From positions 3,004,501 through 3,068,500 of the forward strand of contig CP041667.1 in NCBI GenBank assembly GCA_007361935.1: a DNA stretch of 64,000 bases, read 5' to 3'. This stretch comes from Lachnospiraceae bacterium KGMB03038. GTDB lineage: Bacteria; Bacillota; Clostridia; Lachnospirales; Lachnospiraceae. How positions within the stretch are numbered: the first letter of the stretch is position 1; each line of letters starts with the position of its first letter. Position numbers and translations under genes: made by a program. Positions 34,868 through 43,290 of the stretch are shown here, one piece after another. The notes under the pieces were generated by a model. That model searched no databases, had not been told where the DNA came from, and worked only from the letters and a program-made list of their open reading frames with translations.

Positions 34868-35743
34868 TTATTCAATATTTTCGTCATCTAGCTTATGGAA
34901 ATCCTTATTCTGTCCAAATACATGGACCAGCGGAATGACCTTGATAAAGCAGTCGAACATTCCCTCCTTGATAAATTCACGAAGCTGGACATATTCCTTT
35001 GAATTGCACACGCAGCTCATCTGAATCTTAGCTTCCCGGGAATAGCCCCCCATGGCGTCATGGTAGATGGTCACACTTTTCCGGATCGTATTTATGATAA
35101 AATCCTCGATCCGTTCCATATCTCTTCCAATAATATGCACATCGTACAGTTTGGGGCCCAGGTTAAAGATCACGTAGTTCATGCAGTTCACATAGATCAG
35201 CTGACCTACAAATGCATAGGCCAGAATGTTTAAGTCAAACACTGTTGCCATGAACAAGATGACCAGCGCTTCTTCAAAGTACATGATCTTCTTCAATTCA
35301 ACCGATTTCCACACGCATTTCTTCAAGATCTTTGCCACCGTATCGTCTCCTCCATAGGAAAAGCCAATCCGGTAAGGAATTCCGATTCCCGTTCCATAAA
35401 GCACTCCAAAAGCCGCGATCGCAATCAGTTTATCTTCAAAAATAATCTGTACATCCACAAAACTCAGAACCCACAAAACCATAGGATACAAAAGCGAAAG
35501 GATAACAATATTCGAAGCATCCCTTTTTCCCAATGTAAAATAGGTCAAAACCAGGATCAAGATTGTAATAGCATAATAGATCAGCGCGTAATTAATTCCT
35601 GTAAAGTATTCTAATGTCATAGAAATACCTGTAATCCCTGGCGTTGACAATCCATTTGGGATCAAGATCCAGTTGGTCGCGATACTGCAGCACAGGCATC
35701 CCAGAATCAAAAGAAACGCACATTTGATTTGAGCCTTCTTCAT
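34868..35743 (-). CDS. YitT/DUF2179-family membrane protein
   Basis: 291 residues with five to six N-terminal helices (to about 185) and a C-terminal soluble DUF2179 domain (about 195-285; EDFIINTIRKSVTIYHDAMGGYS). NGLSTPGITGISMTLEYFTG and GTGIGIPYRIGFSYGGDDTVAKIL are typical of YitT proteins, whose function is unknown. Coupling with an AraC regulator in a sugar locus suggests a role in sugar sensing or transport, which is inference. ATG follows GAGGAGGGG. Confidence 0.85.
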   Translation of the reverse strand: MKKAQIKCAFLLILGCLCCSIATNWILIPNGLSTPGITGISMTLEYFTGINYALIYYAITILILVLTYFTLGKRDASNIVILSLLYPMVLWVLSFVDVQIIFEDKLIAIAAFGVLYGTGIGIPYRIGFSYGGDDTVAKILKKCVWKSVELKKIMYFEEALVILFMATVFDLNILAYAFVGQLIYVNCMNYVIFNLGPKLYDVHIIGRDMERIEDFIINTIRKSVTIYHDAMGGYSREAKIQMSCVCNSKEYVQLREFIKEGMFDCFIKVIPLVHVFGQNKDFHKLDDENIE

Positions 35744-35798
35744 CTTTTGTACCCCTCCTCATGACATAGTACCGGTCTACTAAAGCCGCCTGTATATT

Positions 35799-35828
35799 AT
35801 GATATTATGGACGTCCGGGGGTTGTCAA
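35799..35828 (-). promoter_or_regulatory. YitT-AraC operon promoter
   Basis: Minus strand TTGACA (35823-35828), 18-base spacer, TATCAT (35799-35804), about 55 bases before the YitT start. Confidence 0.6.
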
Positions 35829-35857
35829 TATTTCTCTCCAAAATCCCTCTAAACGCC

Positions 35858-36751
35858 TCAAAGCCAGGCTGTCGCCCCTACGGCTTCAACTGCCCGCGCG
35901 CCGCATTGATTGGCAAAATCCGCACACTCCCGAATTGTTTTCCCTTCTGAAAGAGCCGCCAGAAAGCCGCCCGCAAAACTGTCGCCAGCGCCGGTAGTGT
36001 CCACACAGCGAACTTGTCCTACTGCCGGCGCCCAAAATGTTTCTGTTTGCGTCGCCGCATAACAGCCCCTCTTCCCGCATTTGATCACCACGTGGGAAAC
36101 TCCCGCCTTCTGAAGCTCTTCCGCCGCTTCTTCCACAGAATCCTTCCTGGTCAGCAGTTTGGCCTCCTCTTCATTTGGGAAAAGATAGTCTACATACCGC
36201 AAAGCCGGCGCCATATCCCTAGCCGTTTCATGATTCTTGCATCTCGTCATATCCGCGCAGACCGTGATCCCCTGTTCCTTAGCCGCCCGAAAGATCTGCT
36301 CCAGTTCATTTACAGTAAGCAGCGGTGAAACAAACATACTGGCAAGGCAAAGAATTTTCGTATCTTCAGCAAAAGGCAAATGGATGTGTTCTATTCCCAG
36401 CTTTCTAAGACTTCCATTTGGATTTGTCAAGAAAGAACGCTCTCCATTCTTTTGTATCAACACCGTATTGATTCCGGTCACCATATCTTCTGTGACGCAC
36501 GAGTCATCCACAGAAACGCCTTTCTCTCGAAGATATTCCAGGATCATCCTTCCTGCCATATCCTTTCCCAGTACTGTCCAAAGCTGAACCTCTTTTCCAA
36601 GTCCCGCCAAAACCAAAGCCTCATTCGCCGCGTCCCCGCCAATATTCATCCGCATATCCTGCACTGGCATCGAACCCTTCTCAAACATATCCCGATCAAC
36701 GGGTCTGGCCAGAATATCAATAATAGCCGCCCCAATAATAGTAATCTTCAT
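35858..36751 (-). CDS. PfkB-family carbohydrate kinase
   Basis: 297 residues of the ribokinase/PfkB superfamily. Signature 1 region MNIGGDAANEALVLAGLG and signature 2 DTTGAGDSFAGGFLAAL with the catalytic Asp are intact. It phosphorylates a sugar or nucleoside; the substrate is not readable. It is separated from the YitT-AraC pair by that operon's promoter, and the HAD phosphatase gene lies 76 bases upstream in the same direction. ATG follows TTAGGAGAAGG. Confidence 0.88.
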   Translation of the reverse strand: MKITIIGAAIIDILARPVDRDMFEKGSMPVQDMRMNIGGDAANEALVLAGLGKEVQLWTVLGKDMAGRMILEYLREKGVSVDDSCVTEDMVTGINTVLIQKNGERSFLTNPNGSLRKLGIEHIHLPFAEDTKILCLASMFVSPLLTVNELEQIFRAAKEQGITVCADMTRCKNHETARDMAPALRYVDYLFPNEEEAKLLTRKDSVEEAAEELQKAGVSHVVIKCGKRGCYAATQTETFWAPAVGQVRCVDTTGAGDSFAGGFLAALSEGKTIRECADFANQCGARAVEAVGATAWL

Positions 36752-36792
36752 CTGCTGTACCTTCTCCTAAATTGTGAAAATTCTGTGAACAA

Positions 36793-36829
36793 GGACGTAG
36801 TAAAGTTTAAAAAGGCTACGTCCCAAATT
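36793..36829. repeat. GGGACGTAGCC element copy 2, after the HAD gene
   Basis: GGACGTAG (36793-36800) and CTACGTCC (36816-36823) form a stem; 36810-36829 is identical to 34018-34037. On the minus strand the element begins at the HAD stop codon, as copy 1 does at the AraC end, and contains a T run (TTTTTAAAC). Probable terminator. Confidence 0.7.
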
Positions 36830-37640
36830 ACGATAAAATATACCGATATATGCCCTCCGCGGCTCCGTTTTTATCATTTGCCGGCAATATATACTCTGCT
36901 TTCTTTTTTAGCTCCGGAACCGCATTTCCCATAGCCATGCGCAGTCCGGCCGCCTCAAACATGGGCAGGTCGTTTTCTCCGTCTCCAATGCATGCCACTT
37001 CTTCTTCCCGGATTCCAAGATAACCGGCCAGTTCTTTTAACGCGTCTCCCTTGGATGTTTGTTTTGCGAAGATCTCCGCATAGATTTTTGTATACGCGCC
37101 GGACAACTGGGGAAATTCTTCTAAGATACGTTTTGTTTTTTCACGTGAACCAGGTTTCAGGAAATAAAATTGAATTTCTTCTATCGCATCTGCCGCTTTC
37201 TGGACTGCACTCCTCATTTCCGCGACATGCCGGATCGCTTGCGCATCTTTCCCAAACATAACACGCCCCGCCGCGGACAGCGCCTTCCCCTGCACGAAGT
37301 ATTCATGGTCTATATGGGCGGTTATGCCTACCCCTACTCTTTTACTTCTTTCCAGCAGCGTCAGGGCGGTCTCCTTATCGATCAGCTTTTCAGAAAGGAG
37401 TTTTTGTCCCAGACAGTCTATGATTCTGGCTCCATTCGATGTGATCACATATCGGTAAATATCCTTCCGTTCTCTCAGACGATGGGGCAGGCAGGAAAGG
37501 CACCGGCCTGTCGCCGGCACGACTATCACCCCTGCTTTGGCCGACTCTTCTAATGCGCGCAATGTCCGATCGGTCATCCGGCTTCTGCGGTCCAGGCAGG
37601 TCCCATCCATATCAACCGCAAGCATCTTAATCTTTCTCAT
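36828..37640 (-). CDS. HAD-superfamily hydrolase, Cof type
   Basis: 270 residues. Motif I DMDGTCLD (catalytic Asp pair), motif II Thr in VVPATGRCL, motif III Lys in TSKGDALKELAGYLGI, and motif IV GDGENDLPMFEAAG define a class IIB Cof-like phosphatase acting on sugar phosphates or similar. Start at MRKIKMLAVDMDG (37640); 17 in-frame upstream codons run toward the tuf terminator. It follows tuf and precedes the PfkB kinase. Confidence 0.9.
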   Translation of the reverse strand: MRKIKMLAVDMDGTCLDRRSRMTDRTLRALEESAKAGVIVVPATGRCLSCLPHRLRERKDIYRYVITSNGARIIDCLGQKLLSEKLIDKETALTLLERSKRVGVGITAHIDHEYFVQGKALSAAGRVMFGKDAQAIRHVAEMRSAVQKAADAIEEIQFYFLKPGSREKTKRILEEFPQLSGAYTKIYAEIFAKQTSKGDALKELAGYLGIREEEVACIGDGENDLPMFEAAGLRMAMGNAVPELKKKAEYILPANDKNGAAEGIYRYILS

Positions 37641-37672
37641 TCTATCGCTTCCACTCTTTAGTAAAACAAAAT

Positions 37673-37700
37673 CAGGGAAGAGCACAAACACTCTTCCCTG
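37673..37700 (-). terminator. tuf terminator
   Basis: Arms CAGGGAAGAG (37673-37682) and CTCTTCCCTG (37691-37700) with an 8-base loop; on the minus strand it is followed by ATTTTGTTTT. Confidence 0.85.
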
Positions 37701-37724
37701 TACTTTGTTTTTCGTCTTTCAGAA

Positions 37725-38918
37725 TTACTCGATGATTGTAGCAACTCTTCCTGATCCTACAGTACGTCCGCCTTCACGGATAGCGAAACGAAGTCCCTGC
37801 TCCATAGCTACTGGATGGATCAGCTCAATGCTCATCTCTACGTTATCTCCAGGCATGCACATCTCTGTTCCTTCTGGCAGGTTGCAGACACCTGTAACGT
37901 CTGTTGTTCTGAAGTAGAACTGAGGACGATAGTTATTGAAGAAAGGAGTATGACGTCCACCTTCATCTTTGGTCAGAACGTATACCTGAGCGGTAAATTT
38001 GTGATGGCAGGTTACAGAACCTGGTTTACACAGAACCTGACCTCTTTCGATCTCGTCTCTCTGAACACCACGAAGAAGCGCTCCGATGTTGTCACCAGCC
38101 TGAGCCTCGTCAAGCAGTTTACGGAACATCTCAACACCTGTTACAACAGTCTTCTTGGTCTCTTCTTTGATACCAACGATCTCTACTTCATCAGATACAT
38201 GAAGAGTTCCACGCTCTACTCTACCAGTAGCAACTGTTCCACGTCCTGTGATAGAGAATACGTCCTCTACAGGCATCAGGAATGGCTTATCTGTATCACG
38301 CTCTGGATCTGGGATATAGCTGTCAACAGCATCCATCAGTTCCATGATCTTGTCTCCCCACTCTCCGTCTGGATCTTCCAGAGCTTTCAGAGCGGATCCC
38401 TGGATGATCGGAGTGTCATCGCCTGGGAACTCATACTCGTCAAGGAGTTCGCGGATTTCCATCTCAACCAGCTCAAGCAGCTCCTCATCGTCTACCATAT
38501 CACATTTGTTCATGAATACAACGATGTAAGGAACGCCTACCTGACGAGAAAGCAGGATGTGCTCTCTTGTCTGAGCCATAACACCATCGGTAGCAGCTAC
38601 TACCAAGATCGCGCCGTCCATCTGAGCGGCACCAGTGATCATGTTTTTAACATAGTCCGCATGTCCCGGGCAGTCAACGTGAGCATAGTGACGTTTGTCA
38701 GTCTCATACTCTACGTGAGCGGTAGAAATCGTGATTCCACGTTCTCTCTCTTCCGGAGCCTTGTCGATGTTATCGAATGCAACCTCTGCGTTACCAGCTA
38801 CTCTCTTGGAAAGTACCTTTGTGATCGCAGCTGTCAGAGTAGTTTTACCATGGTCAACGTGACCGATGGTACCGATATTACAATGCGGTTTTGTTCTTTC
38901 AAATTTAGCTTTTGCCAT
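37725..38918 (-). CDS. tuf: Elongation factor Tu
   Basis: 397 residues, unmistakable EF-Tu: G1 GHVDHGKTT, G3 DCPGHADYVKNM, G4 NKCDM, and the C-terminal TVGSGRVATIIE. It delivers aminoacyl-tRNA to the ribosome. It has its own promoter in the 121-base gap after fusA and a strong terminator downstream. Codon choice is visibly more biased than in neighbouring genes, as expected for high expression. Confidence 0.99.
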   Translation of the reverse strand: MAKAKFERTKPHCNIGTIGHVDHGKTTLTAAITKVLSKRVAGNAEVAFDNIDKAPEERERGITISTAHVEYETDKRHYAHVDCPGHADYVKNMITGAAQMDGAILVVAATDGVMAQTREHILLSRQVGVPYIVVFMNKCDMVDDEELLELVEMEIRELLDEYEFPGDDTPIIQGSALKALEDPDGEWGDKIMELMDAVDSYIPDPERDTDKPFLMPVEDVFSITGRGTVATGRVERGTLHVSDEVEIVGIKEETKKTVVTGVEMFRKLLDEAQAGDNIGALLRGVQRDEIERGQVLCKPGSVTCHHKFTAQVYVLTKDEGGRHTPFFNNYRPQFYFRTTDVTGVCNLPEGTEMCMPGDNVEMSIELIHPVAMEQGLRFAIREGGRTVGSGRVATIIE

Positions 38919-38993
38919 TTTGAATATCCTCCTTATAATAGCGCCTGCAAGGGCATTTTCATAAAATTTTACGTTTTTGCTCGGCTAAGATTG

Positions 38994-39022
38994 ATTATAT
39001 TTCAAATCCTACAGTTTTTCAA
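38994..39022 (-). promoter_or_regulatory. tuf promoter
   Basis: Minus strand TTGAAA (39017-39022), 17-base spacer, TATAAT (38994-38999). Confidence 0.75.
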
Positions 39023-39039
39023 GCCTTTTTCATATTTAA

Positions 39040-41157
39040 TTACTCATTTTTCCCAGATAATACTTTTTCCTGTACAGATTTCGGTACCGGTTCGTATTTC
39101 TCAAAGAACATTGAGTAGTTTCCGCGTCCCTGTGTCCTGGAACGAAGATCTGTGGAGTATCCAAACATCTCAGACAACGGCACATATCCGCGAACGATCT
39201 TGCCGCCGCCCAGGTCATCCATACCCTCGATCCGTCCACGACGGGAGTTGATATCGCCGATGACGTCGCCCATGTATTCTTCCGGCATGGTGACTTCCAC
39301 CTTCATGATCGGCTCAAGAAGTACTGGCGCCGCTTTCTTCATAGCGTCTTTGAACGCCAGAGAACCTGCGATGTGGAACGCCATCTCACTGGAGTCTACC
39401 TCGTGGTAAGATCCATCGTATACGTTAGCGTGGATACCTACTACCGGGAATCCTCCCAGGATACCGGACTGCATAGCTTCCTCGATACCTTCTCCAACAG
39501 CCGGGATGTATTCCTTCGGAATCGCTCCTCCGACTACAGTAGATTCAAACTTGTAAGTTTCCTCACCATTGACATCCATTGGCTCGAATTTAACTTTACA
39601 GTGTCCGTACTGTCCACGTCCGCCAGACTGTTTTGCGTACTTGCTGTCTACGTCAACAGCTTTGGTAAATGCTTCTTTGTAAGCAACCTGAGGCGCTCCT
39701 ACATTAGCCTCCACCTTAAATTCACGCAGAAGTCTGTCTACGATGATCTCCAAATGAAGTTCTCCCATTCCGGCGATGATGGTCTGACCGGTCTCATGGT
39801 CAGTATGCGCACGGAAAGTCGGGTCTTCTTCCGCCAGCTTCGCAAGAGACTCGCCAAGCTTGCCCTGGGAAGCCTTTGTCTTTGGCTCGATGGCCAGCTC
39901 GATAACCGGCTCTGGGAACTCCATGGACTCCAGGATTACCGGATGCTGCTCGTCACAGATGGTATCACCTGTGGTTGAGAACTTGAATCCGATCGCCGCA
40001 GCGATGTCTCCGGAGTAAACCTTGTCAAGTTCCTGTCTCTTATTGGCGTGCATCTGAAGGATACGGCCTACACGCTCTTTCTTTCCTTTTGTCGCGTTCA
40101 GGACATAAGAACCGGAATTCACCGTTCCTGAATAAGCGCGGAAATAAGCAAGTTTTCCAACAAACGGGTCTGTCATGATCTTGAATACAAGAGCGGAAAA
40201 CGGCTCTTCATCAGAAGAGTGTCTTACAATCTCGTTTCCATCCATGTCTACGCCCTGAATCGGCGGGATGTCTGTCGGCGCCGGCATATATTCCAGAACC
40301 GCATCCAGGAGTTTCTGCACTCCCTTATTTCTGTAAGCAGATCCGCAGCATACCGGGATTGCTTTGCACTCGCAGGTCGCTTTTCTCAGTACCCGCTTCA
40401 GATCATCGATAGAAGGTTCATTTCCCTCCAGATATTCCATCATCAGATCATCGTCCAGATCACAGATCTTCTCTACCAGTTCTGTCCGGTAAAGTTCCGC
40501 GTCATCCTTCATATCCTCTGGAATCTCTCCGATGGTGATGTCATCGCCCTTCTCATCATTATAAATGTAGGACTGCATCTCCATCAGATCGATGATTCCC
40601 TTGAAATCATCTTCTTTGCCGATCGGAAGCTGCAGGCAGATCGCGTTTTTCCCAAGTCTGGTACGTATCTGCTCTACCGCGTTATAAAAATCGGCGCCGA
40701 GAATGTCCATCTTATTGATGAACGCCATTCTCGGAACGTTGTATGTGTCAGCCTGACGCCATACATTTTCTGACTGAGGCTCAACGCCGCCTTTGGCGCA
40801 GAATACGCCTACCGCACCGTCCAGTACACGCAGAGAACGTTCTACCTCTACCGTAAAGTCAACGTGCCCCGGGGTATCAATGATATTGATCCTGTGTTCC
40901 GGCGCTCCCGGCTTTGGCTTCCCATTCTCTTCCAATGTCCAGTGACAGGTGGTAGCAGCGGAAGTGATCGTGATACCTCTTTCCTGCTCCTGCTCCATCC
41001 AGTCCATTGTCGCAGTACCTTCATGAGTATCACCAATCTTATAGTTTACGCCGGTATAATAGAGAATACGCTCTGTCAGCGTAGTCTTGCCGGCATCGAT
41101 ATGAGCCATGATACCAATATTTCTGGTTCTCTCTAATGGATATTCTCTTCCAGCCAT
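39040..41157 (-). CDS. fusA: Elongation factor G
   Basis: 705 residues. G1 AHIDAGKTT, G3 DTPGHVDF, G4 NKMD and the domain IV/V blocks (GRGQYGHCK, SRRGRIEGMDD) are intact. EF-G drives ribosomal translocation. It follows rpsG by 9 bases with AGGAGG ahead of the ATG, the classical str operon order. Confidence 0.99.
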   Translation of the reverse strand: MAGREYPLERTRNIGIMAHIDAGKTTLTERILYYTGVNYKIGDTHEGTATMDWMEQEQERGITITSAATTCHWTLEENGKPKPGAPEHRINIIDTPGHVDFTVEVERSLRVLDGAVGVFCAKGGVEPQSENVWRQADTYNVPRMAFINKMDILGADFYNAVEQIRTRLGKNAICLQLPIGKEDDFKGIIDLMEMQSYIYNDEKGDDITIGEIPEDMKDDAELYRTELVEKICDLDDDLMMEYLEGNEPSIDDLKRVLRKATCECKAIPVCCGSAYRNKGVQKLLDAVLEYMPAPTDIPPIQGVDMDGNEIVRHSSDEEPFSALVFKIMTDPFVGKLAYFRAYSGTVNSGSYVLNATKGKKERVGRILQMHANKRQELDKVYSGDIAAAIGFKFSTTGDTICDEQHPVILESMEFPEPVIELAIEPKTKASQGKLGESLAKLAEEDPTFRAHTDHETGQTIIAGMGELHLEIIVDRLLREFKVEANVGAPQVAYKEAFTKAVDVDSKYAKQSGGRGQYGHCKVKFEPMDVNGEETYKFESTVVGGAIPKEYIPAVGEGIEEAMQSGILGGFPVVGIHANVYDGSYHEVDSSEMAFHIAGSLAFKDAMKKAAPVLLEPIMKVEVTMPEEYMGDVIGDINSRRGRIEGMDDLGGGKIVRGYVPLSEMFGYSTDLRSRTQGRGNYSMFFEKYEPVPKSVQEKVLSGKNE

Positions 41158-41166
41158 TGTTGCCTC

Positions 41167-41637
41167 CTAGAATCTGTAGTGAGCAAATGCTTTATTTGCT
41201 TCAGCCATCTTGTGCATATCTTCTTTTCTCTTCACGGCTGCGCCTGTGTTGTTGGCCGCATCCATGATCTCATTCGCCAGTCTTTCTTCCATCGTCTTCT
41301 CGCCTCTTGCGCGGGAGAAGTTGGTCAGCCAGCGAAGAGCCAGCGCCTGTCTTCTGTCGGCTCTTACCTCGATCGGCACCTGATAGGTTGCTCCACCGAT
41401 ACGTCTTGCCTTTACTTCCAATACAGGCATAATGTTGTTCATTGCCTCTTCGAATACTTCGATCGCCGGTTTTCCGGTCTTATCGGCAACTCTTTCAAAC
41501 GCTCCATATACAATCTTCTGAGCGATACCCTTCTTACCGTCTAACATAATGTTATTGATAAGCTTCGTTACCACTTTGTTATTGTACAATGGATCCGCTA
41601 ATACGTCTCTTTTCTGAGTATGTCCTTTACGTGGCAC
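41167..41637 (-). CDS. rpsG: 30S ribosomal protein S7
   Basis: 156 residues starting at a GTG (41637) that gives MPRKGHTQKRDV, the standard S7 N-terminus; GGAGGGAAGGACC precedes it. S7 nucleates the 3' domain of 16S rRNA and in E. coli represses its own operon from the rpsL-rpsG gap. Here that gap is about 490 bases and highly structured. Confidence 0.98.
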   Translation of the reverse strand: MPRKGHTQKRDVLADPLYNNKVVTKLINNIMLDGKKGIAQKIVYGAFERVADKTGKPAIEVFEEAMNNIMPVLEVKARRIGGATYQVPIEVRADRRQALALRWLTNFSRARGEKTMEERLANEIMDAANNTGAAVKRKEDMHKMAEANKAFAHYRF

Positions 41638-41671
41638 GGTCCTTCCCTCCTTAAACATTGTGTTCTATCAA

Positions 41672-41795
41672 GAACAGCAGAGAAACATAAAAAATGTTTT
41701 TAGAAAGCTCGCTTGCTAAAGACATTTTTCATGTTTCTCTATTGGGTGCTTAGCCCAAGCGAGAATTGTCTTTAGACAATTCGAGCCTGCTGTTC
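41672..41795 (-). repeat. Nested inverted-repeat block upstream of rpsG
   Basis: Outer arms GAACAGCAG (41672-41680) and CTGCTGTTC (41787-41795) are exact. Inside, 41679-41702 and 41717-41740 pair over 24 positions with two G-T pairs. Further in, GAATTGTCT/AGACAATTC forms another hairpin (41763-41781). The G-T substitutions keep pairing on the minus-strand RNA or its complement, suggesting a folded RNA or a palindromic insertion. Confidence 0.75.
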
Positions 41796-41962
41796 AAAAC
41801 AGCGCTGCTCTCGATAAATTGATTAATTCATCGGTACTCACATGTGTCGTTCTAATGATACTGTGTAGTGCAAAAGGACATATCTATCTATATCCCTGCA
41901 ACTTACTTTATCATAGTTCTGTTCGTGACTACATAAAATGTGGTAGTTCGAGGCCAGGCTCG

Positions 41963-42010
41963 AAAATCCAGACTGCTTCGCAGTCTTCCGCGCTACGCGC
42001 TTCTGATTTT
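41963..42010 (-). repeat. Second nested hairpin block in the rpsL-rpsG gap
   Basis: AAAATCCAGA (41963-41972) and TCTGATTTT (42002-42010) bracket two small hairpins, AGACTGC-TTC-GCAGTCT (41970-41986) and GCGC-TAC-GCGC (41990-42000). Confidence 0.6.
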
Positions 42011-42127
42011 CTAACAAGGCAGTCCTTCGACACTAGGCTCGAAAACACCTCGCCAAGTTTCGAAGAACAATCCTCGCACTAACCTCCTGCTTCGTCTTAC
42101 GACTTGCACTCGCTAAGTGCTCTGGAT

Positions 42128-42550
42128 TTACTTTTTCGCGTCTTTTGGTCTCTTAGCGCCGTACTTGGAACGTGCCTGTCTTCTCTTGGCAACGCCCGCT
42201 GTATCAAGCGTACCTCTGACGATGTGGTATCTGGTACCTGGAAGGTCCTTTACCCTTCCTCCACGGATCAGGACAACGCTGTGCTCCTGAAGGTTGTGGC
42301 CTTCTCCCGGAATATAGCTTGTCACTTCGATTCCGTTGGAAAGACGAACTCTGGCGATCTTACGAAGCGCTGAGTTAGGCTTCTTCGGTGTAGCTGTCTT
42401 AACCGCGGTACACACGCCTCTTTTCTGAGGAGCGGATTCATTGGTCGCTCTCTTTCTCAAAGAGTTGTAGCCTTTCTGAAGAGCCGGAGCTCCAGACTTC
42501 TTTACAGATGTCTGGCGTCCCTTCTTTACTAACTGGTTAAATGTTGGCAT
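42128..42550 (-). CDS. rpsL: 30S ribosomal protein S12
   Basis: 140 residues, MPTFNQLVKKGRQ, with the decoding-site segment TPKKPNSALRK and the YIPGEGHNLQEHS loop. The lysine in TPKKPNS is the position linked to streptomycin resistance when mutated; here it is the sensitive-type residue. ATG follows GGAGGTG. First gene of the str operon. Confidence 0.99.
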   Translation of the reverse strand: MPTFNQLVKKGRQTSVKKSGAPALQKGYNSLRKRATNESAPQKRGVCTAVKTATPKKPNSALRKIARVRLSNGIEVTSYIPGEGHNLQEHSVVLIRGGRVKDLPGTRYHIVRGTLDTAGVAKRRQARSKYGAKRPKDAKK

Positions 42551-42585
42551 TCTCTTTCACCTCCTACGATAATAATAAGCTGCAT

Positions 42586-42640
42586 TCATTTCTGTTTCGT
42601 GAAATGAGCGCGCAAAAAGATAACGCATCTTCTTGCACGC
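42586..42640 (-). promoter_or_regulatory. Two-hairpin leader of the str operon
   Basis: In the rpsL 5' leader, 42608-42621 pairs with 42627-42640 over 14 positions (two G-T), and TCATTTC (42586-42592) pairs with GAAATGA (42601-42607). Two adjacent stems between promoter and Shine-Dalgarno suggest ribosomal-protein feedback or mRNA stabilisation. Confidence 0.55.
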
Positions 42641-42646
42641 CCAATT

Positions 42647-42675
42647 AGTTTATTACGTTTTTCCTGTATTGTCAA
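42647..42675 (-). promoter_or_regulatory. str operon promoter
   Basis: Minus strand TTGACA (42670-42675), 17-base spacer, TAAACT (42647-42652), just upstream of the rpsL leader and past the HD-protein stop. Confidence 0.75.
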
Positions 42676-42692
42676 GGCTTTACACGTACTTT

Positions 42693-43256
42693 TTACAATC
42701 CCAGCTGATCCGCGATGGCTCCCATCTCTTCCAGAGCCACGTCGATCAGATCATCCAGGCTCAAGCCTGTAAACTCGATGGCTTCCATGTAGTCCCGGTT
42801 GGCGCCTTTGGCGAACCGAAGCTCGTTGAACCGTTTCATCACAGATTTATGCTTCACGCTGGCAATCTTTTTATCCGGGTAGATCTGCGCTACCGCTTTT
42901 ACAAATCCGCTCATAGGATCTGCCGCCAGCACCGCGTACTGAAGGTTTGTCTTAGCCTTTACGCCGCTCTTTGGATTATGGGCGCAGATCGCGTCAAAAA
43001 GGACTTTATCCTCAATCCCTTCTTTCTTTAAAATCTCTACGGATGTGGGACCATGGACACTCATATCATGAGCCCAGTCGCACTGTTCTTCATCCAGATC
43101 GTGGAGCAGGCCCACGATCCCCCAGTATTCCACTTCATCCGGCGCAAGACGTTTTGCCAGTCCCCTCATGATGGCTTCCACCGCGTAAGAATGAGTAATA
43201 TAGTTCTCTCCTTCCATATATTTCATCAAAATCTCATGCGCTTGTTCTCTGTTCAT
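42693..43256 (-). CDS. HD-domain hydrolase
   Basis: 187 residues. The HD phosphohydrolase ligands are visible as His in THSYAVEAIMRGLA, His-Asp in GLLHDLD, a His in MSVHGPTS, and His in CAHNPKSG. These enzymes cleave phosphoesters of nucleotides or similar. The natural substrate is unknown. I start at MNREQAHEIL (43256), placed by AGGAGG, not at the open codons upstream. It follows the orphan sugar-binding lipoprotein by 34 bases. Confidence 0.85.
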   Translation of the reverse strand: MNREQAHEILMKYMEGENYITHSYAVEAIMRGLAKRLAPDEVEYWGIVGLLHDLDEEQCDWAHDMSVHGPTSVEILKKEGIEDKVLFDAICAHNPKSGVKAKTNLQYAVLAADPMSGFVKAVAQIYPDKKIASVKHKSVMKRFNELRFAKGANRDYMEAIEFTGLSLDDLIDVALEEMGAIADQLGL

Positions 43257-43290
43257 CTTTTTCCTCCTGATAACCTTTTCTTCTAAATTA

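Larger units (their letters stand above)
41638..42127. other. 490-base non-coding, structure-rich gap between rpsL and rpsG
   Basis: No convincing gene is seen on either strand. The rpsG-proximal part (41672-41795) and the rpsL-proximal part (41963-42010) each fold into nested stems. The middle (about 41800-41940) holds no feature I can name. Such a long gap inside the str operon is unusual. No clear transposase or terminal duplication is visible. Confidence 0.75.

Noticed and set aside
37815..39251. A 478-codon open frame antisense to tuf and the end of fusA
   Set aside because: It is a shadow of the strongly codon-biased EF-Tu gene: no ribosome site, no protein-like composition, and both sense genes are certain.
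41672..42010. Insertion sequence or intron between rpsL and rpsG
   Set aside because: No transposase or reverse transcriptase frame, no target duplication that I can see, and no group I/II core motifs recognised.
41819..42082. An open frame of 87 codons inside the rpsL-rpsG gap
   Set aside because: No ribosome site and the frame runs through the hairpin blocks; composition is not protein-like.
42586..42640. A riboswitch in the rpsL leader
   Set aside because: Only two simple hairpins; no conserved ligand-binding core that I recognise.
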